DNA from: an uncultured Oscillibacter sp.
Lineage (GTDB): Bacteria; Bacillota; Clostridia; Oscillospirales; Oscillospiraceae
Reading direction: 5' to 3'
Assembly (NCBI GenBank): GCA_910583785.1
Contig: CAJTZK010000016.1
Span: 1-34,922, forward strand
Length of the DNA stretch: 34,922 bases
Under the pieces are notes generated by a model. It saw only the letters and a list, made by a program, of their open reading frames with translations, did no database searches and had not been told where the DNA came from. Below are positions 31,742 through 34,922 of the stretch, one piece after another. The translations under genes and the position numbers were made by a program. The stretch's first letter is position 1, and each line of letters opens with the position of its first letter.

Positions 31742-33337
31742 CTAACTCTTCTGCCCCGCCCGGAACTTGGACGGGGACAGGCCGAAGTGCCGCTTGAAGA
31801 CGTAGCTGAAGTAGTTGGGGTCCGAGAAGCCCGTGGCCTCGGCGATGCGGTAGGTCTTCTCGTCCGTCTCCCGGAGGAGCCGGGCCGCCTCGTCCATCCG
31901 GACCTGGGTGACGTAGGCGGTGAAGGACAGGCCTACTTCCCGTTTAAAGAGGGTGGAAAAATACGTAGGGGACAGGTGTATGTGGGAGCACAGGGCCTCC
32001 ACGCTGAGCTGCTCGTCGGTGTAGTGCCCGGCAATGTAGTCCTTGGCCCGCTCCACCATCTGCCAGGCGGAGTCGCTGCGCCTCCGGCCCAGCAGGTCGT
32101 GGAGCCGCCCGCAGCGCTCTCCCAGCCAGCGGCCCAGCTCCTCCAGGCTGGAAAAGTCGGAGATGGACACCGCCCCGGTGAACCCCTTCCCGAAGACCTC
32201 CTCCACCGGGAGGCCCCCGGACCGGGCCAGCCGCACCAGGCAGGTCACCACCTCCAGCAAAAAGAGGTCGCACTGGGAGAGGGACGCGTGGCGCAGCCGC
32301 TCCATCAGCCCCCGGACCACCGCCTCCGCCTGTTCCTGGGTGCCCAGCTTCACGGCGGCGGAGAGGGCCCGCTGGTCCTCCTCTTCAAAGGAGGGGGCGG
32401 CGGCGGACTGGGGCTCCAGGTCCCCGATGTAGATGACCCGGCCCCCGCCCGCCAGCACCCGGTAGTCCAAGGCCGACCGGGCTCCTCCGGCGCTGTGGTT
32501 CAGCTCCTCCGGCCCCTGGCAGGGCAGGCCAACCCCGGTAGTGAGCCGCAGGCCCAGGTAGCTCTGGGACAGGCGGCTGAGGCGCTCCAGTTCTTCCAGA
32601 AGGGGGTAGAGCCGCGCCTCCCGGTCCAGGTGGACCAGCAGGGCCGCCATGTCCCCGTAGAGCACCACCCGGGCGGCGCAGCCCTCCAGGGCGAAGTGCT
32701 TTTCCAGGAAGGACTGGACGGACAGCAGCAGAAGCTCGTCCCGCTCCCCCTCGTCCCCCAGGCCGTCCACGTGGACCAGGGCCGCGGTCCACAGGCCCTG
32801 GGGCAGGTCGATCTCATACCGGGCCGCCCGGTCCTGGACCTGCTCCGGGCGTATCTGGCCGCTCAGGAGCCGGGTGTAGAACAGCTCCCGCAGCACGGGG
32901 AGGCTCTCCTCATACCTCCGGCGCAGGGTCTCCATGTCCCGGCGCTCCAGCCTCTGGCGGTCCAGCTGGTCCCGGAGCTTCTCCAATACCTGCCGGAGCT
33001 CCGGGGCGTTGATGGGCTTTAAAATATACTCGGACACCCCCATGCCCACGGCCTGGCGGGCATACTCGAAGTCGTCAAAGCCGGAGAAGACCACCAGCCG
33101 GGCCCCGGGCAGGGAAACCCGCAGCCTCCGGCACAGCTCCAGGCCGTCCAGAAAGGGCATCTTGATGTCGGTCAGCACCACGTCGGGCCGGAGCTGCTCC
33201 GCCAGCTCCAGGGCCTCCTCGCCGTTTCCCGCCTCCCCCACCAGGGCAAAGCCCAGAGAGGCCCAGTCGATTTTCCGGCTGATGCCGGAGCGGATTTCCT
33301 CCTCGTCGTCCGCCAGCAGGACCCGGTATTCCTCCAT
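31742..33337 (-). CDS. YesN-type response regulator with AraC DNA-binding domain
   Basis: The 531-residue protein has a receiver domain (1-120; D10, D11, phospho-acceptor D57 in LTDIKMPFLDG, switch LKPINAPEL), a long middle region (about 140-420) typical of this family, and a C-terminal AraC/XylS pair of helix-turn-helix motifs (about 430-528: EALCSHIHLSPTYFSTLFKR and ATGFSDPNYFSYVFKRHFG). The start has a GGGGG site eight bases upstream. It is first in an operon with the lipoprotein, YesM-type kinase and two binding proteins. The adjacent mgl transport genes are its likely target. Confidence 0.93.
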   Translation of the reverse strand: MEEYRVLLADDEEEIRSGISRKIDWASLGFALVGEAGNGEEALELAEQLRPDVVLTDIKMPFLDGLELCRRLRVSLPGARLVVFSGFDDFEYARQAVGMGVSEYILKPINAPELRQVLEKLRDQLDRQRLERRDMETLRRRYEESLPVLRELFYTRLLSGQIRPEQVQDRAARYEIDLPQGLWTAALVHVDGLGDEGERDELLLLSVQSFLEKHFALEGCAARVVLYGDMAALLVHLDREARLYPLLEELERLSRLSQSYLGLRLTTGVGLPCQGPEELNHSAGGARSALDYRVLAGGGRVIYIGDLEPQSAAAPSFEEEDQRALSAAVKLGTQEQAEAVVRGLMERLRHASLSQCDLFLLEVVTCLVRLARSGGLPVEEVFGKGFTGAVSISDFSSLEELGRWLGERCGRLHDLLGRRRSDSAWQMVERAKDYIAGHYTDEQLSVEALCSHIHLSPTYFSTLFKREVGLSFTAYVTQVRMDEAARLLRETDEKTYRIAEATGFSDPNYFSYVFKRHFGLSPSKFRAGQKS

Positions 33338-33366
33338 GGAAGCGCCCCCTTTCTTCGTTTGTACTC

Positions 33367-33395
33367 AGTATACCGTAAAAACGCCCGCTTGAAAA
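33367..33395 (-). promoter_or_regulatory. Promoter of the YesN/YesM sensor operon
   Basis: On the minus strand TTTTCA (33390-33395) and TATACT (33367-33372) with a 17-base spacer. The -35 box lies in the T-rich tail of the mglC terminator. The weak -35 is compatible with an activated promoter. Confidence 0.6.
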
Positions 33396-33426
33396 GAAGG
33401 TCCGGCGCAAAAACGCGCCGGACCTT
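33391..33426 (-). terminator. Terminator after mglC
   Basis: Perfect 12-base arms (33415-33426 and 33397-33408 as read on the minus strand), a six-base loop and the tail CTTTTC. It separates the mgl transport genes from the downstream sensor operon. Confidence 0.85.
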
Positions 33427-33453
33427 TCCGTTTTTCCCAGATAGGGAAACCGC

Positions 33454-34449
33454 TTACTTTTTCGCCAGGTACTTCCGCAGGTCCAGGGCGACGGCCACGA
33501 TGATCACCAGGCCCTGGGCAATGAAGGTATACGCCGGGTCCACACGGAGGAACTGGAGGCAGATTTTCAGAATCTCGAACACCAGCACGCCGATGAGGAT
33601 GCCCCCCACCTTGCCCACGCCGCCGTTGGTAGACACGCCGCCGATGGTGCAGGCCGCGATGGCTTCCAGCTCATAGCCGAAGCCCGTGGCGGTGGAGGCG
33701 CCGCCAGCCTTGGCTCCCACCAGGAAGCCCGCCACGGCGTACAGGATAGAGGCCAGAACGTAAATGCGGATCAAAGTCGCCGGGACGTTGACGCCCGCCA
33801 CCTGGGCGGCGTTTTCATTGCCGCCGATGGCGTACATGTATTTGCCGTGCCGGGTCTTGTTGTACAGGAACAGCATGTAGGCCCCCACGGCCACGGCAAA
33901 GATCGCCAAATAGGGGATGGGGCCCAGGGAGCCCAGGGCCACCTGGGAGTAGGAGTTCTTGAAGCCGCCCAGGGGGTCGTTGCCCGTCACCACGGAGCAG
34001 AGGCCGTAGACAATGGTCTGCATGCCCAGGGTGGCGATGAAGGGGGGGACCTTCAAAAAGGCGATGACGCAGCCGTTGATGGCTCCGAACACGGCCATGA
34101 TGAGGATGACCACCAGCAGGGCCACGAACCACGGAAGATCCGGCATCCAGGGCAGGGCCCGGGCGGCGTAGTCCACGCTCTGGAGCATCATGGCGGCGAG
34201 GCAGGCGGAAAGACCCACCTGGCGGCCCGCCGACAGGTCCGTGCCCTTGGTGATCAGGCAGCCGGAGACGCCGCAGGCGATGATGAACCGGGGGGACACG
34301 TTGACCACCAGATTCTTGAAGTTAGCGGGCTTGAAGAAGTTATCCGTAACGCAGCCCACCACAAAGGCCAGGAGCAAAATGAGAATAATGATGGCGTTGT
34401 TGGACAGGAAATTCATGACGGACTTCGCGGTAATTTTTCTATTCTCCAT
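33454..34449 (-). CDS. mglC: Galactose/methyl-galactoside ABC transporter permease
   Basis: The 331-residue membrane protein has about ten hydrophobic segments and is the permease of a CUT2-type sugar ABC transporter. MglC features are the LITKGTDLSAGRQVGLSACLAA segment, FLKVPPFIATLGMQTIVYG, the EAA-like loop YAIGGNENAAQVAGVNV that docks on the ATPase, and AIAACTIGGVSTNGGVGKVGG. The N-terminal GTDLS..VGL pattern is typical of the Mgl rather than Rbs branch. The start has AAGGAGGAG. It lies 14 bases after mglA and is last in its operon. Confidence 0.94.
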   Translation of the reverse strand: MENRKITAKSVMNFLSNNAIIILILLLAFVVGCVTDNFFKPANFKNLVVNVSPRFIIACGVSGCLITKGTDLSAGRQVGLSACLAAMMLQSVDYAARALPWMPDLPWFVALLVVILIMAVFGAINGCVIAFLKVPPFIATLGMQTIVYGLCSVVTGNDPLGGFKNSYSQVALGSLGPIPYLAIFAVAVGAYMLFLYNKTRHGKYMYAIGGNENAAQVAGVNVPATLIRIYVLASILYAVAGFLVGAKAGGASTATGFGYELEAIAACTIGGVSTNGGVGKVGGILIGVLVFEILKICLQFLRVDPAYTFIAQGLVIIVAVALDLRKYLAKK

Positions 34450-34463
34450 GGTTTCTCTCCTCC

Positions 34464-34922
34464 TTATTCAAACTGGGTGGCCAGGGCCATGATGTTCTCC
34501 TGGTTGGCGTCTTTCCCGTCGATGAAGCCGGTGACCCGGCCGTCGCACATGACCATGATCCGGTCGGACATGCCGATGAGCTCACTCATTTCGGAGGAAA
34601 TCATGATGACGCTCTTGCCCTGCTTCGCCAGCTCGGCGATGATGCAGTAAATCTCGTATTTCGCGCCCACGTCGATGCCCCGGGTGGGCTCGTCCAGGAT
34701 GAACACATCCGGGTCGTTGGCCAGCCACCGGCTGATGAGCACCTTTTGCTGGTTGCCGCCGGAGAGGGACTGGATCAGCGTCTTGGACGAGGGGGTCTTG
34801 ATGGAGAGCTTGGCCACGTTGTCCTGGACCAGCTGCTCGATCTTCCCGTCGTCCAGCATGAAGCCGCCGATGAGGTACTGGTTCAAGGAGGCGATGGACA
34901 CGTTGTCCGCGATGGAGAGGAC
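34464..34922 (-). CDS. mglA: Galactose/methyl-galactoside ABC transporter ATP-binding protein, C-terminal part, cut by window end
   Basis: The frame is open to the window edge, so only the last 152 residues of an approximately 500-residue double-ATPase are present. They include the signature LSGGNQQK, Walker B VFILDEPTRGIDVGAK, and the switch-region SSEMSELIGMSDRIMVM of the second nucleotide-binding domain. It energises uptake through MglC. Whether a separate mglB lies upstream is outside the window. Confidence 0.94.
   Translation of the reverse strand, partial: VLSIADNVSIASLNQYLIGGFMLDDGKIEQLVQDNVAKLSIKTPSSKTLIQSLSGGNQQKVLISRWLANDPDVFILDEPTRGIDVGAKYEIYCIIAELAKQGKSVIMISSEMSELIGMSDRIMVMCDGRVTGFIDGKDANQENIMALATQFE

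Noticed and set aside
1..34922. CRISPR arrays, tRNA or rRNA genes, insertion sequences, prophage or toxin-antitoxin genes
   Set aside because: No regularly spaced repeats, cloverleaf sequences, transposase or integrase motifs were recognised on reading both strands; a covariance-model scan would be needed to exclude small RNAs.

Overview
The window looks like chromosomal DNA from a high-GC, endospore-forming Firmicute of the Oscillospiraceae / Clostridium cluster IV type (Flavonifractor- or Lawsonibacter-like). This placement is an inference. It rests on the GC-rich sequence with strong AGGAGG ribosome sites, SLH-domain secreted proteins, a SpoIID homologue, YesM/YesN two-component proteins, an Mgl-type sugar ABC transporter, a type Ic aspartate aminotransferase and a PCK of the long clostridial type. 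No rRNA, tRNA, CRISPR array, insertion sequence or prophage was recognised.

Layout. (1) 1-3560, plus strand: the 3' end of prfC, a two-component pair, then rimM-trmD and a strong terminator. (2) 3574-8130, minus: a secreted SLH protein with an odd C-terminal tail, an intergenic stretch rich in palindromic repeats, then an operon of a SUFU-domain protein, a split ThrE-type exporter and an acyl-ACP thioesterase. A back-to-back promoter pair separates this operon from exoA (plus). (3) 9080-14943, minus: a response regulator / sensor kinase / HtrA protease operon, a secreted protein with a deacetylase-like domain that lacks its catalytic residues, and spoIID. (4) 15222-19105: an aminotransferase overlapping a radical SAM gene (plus), converging on pckA (minus). 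(5) 19269-21831: a TetR regulator and an MFS exporter with related palindromic operators, and a MerR regulator with a classic 19-bp-spacer promoter. (6) 21946-25284: a second SLH protein fused to a degenerate GH18-like domain, a small P-loop protein and a D-Ala-D-Ala carboxypeptidase. (7) 25564-34922: sugar use. galM (plus) faces a five-gene minus-strand operon: YesN-type regulator, lipoprotein, YesM-type kinase, membrane-anchored binding protein and MglB-like binding protein. Upstream of it lie mglC and the 3' part of mglA.

How the genes fit together. The right third reads as a galactose/glucose sensing and uptake locus. The MglB-like protein keeps every ligand and calcium residue I know from E. 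coli MglB, yet it is encoded at the tail of the sensor operon beside a second, diverged binding protein. This suggests a binding-protein-assisted sensor resembling the XylFII-LytS-YesN arrangement, controlling mgl uptake with GalM acting on incoming galactose. The middle of the window is mostly cell-envelope biology: SLH proteins, HtrA, carboxypeptidase, SpoIID and two secreted domains that look like inactivated enzymes.

Gene starts were re-chosen from ribosome sites and family N-termini where the longest open frame was clearly too long.
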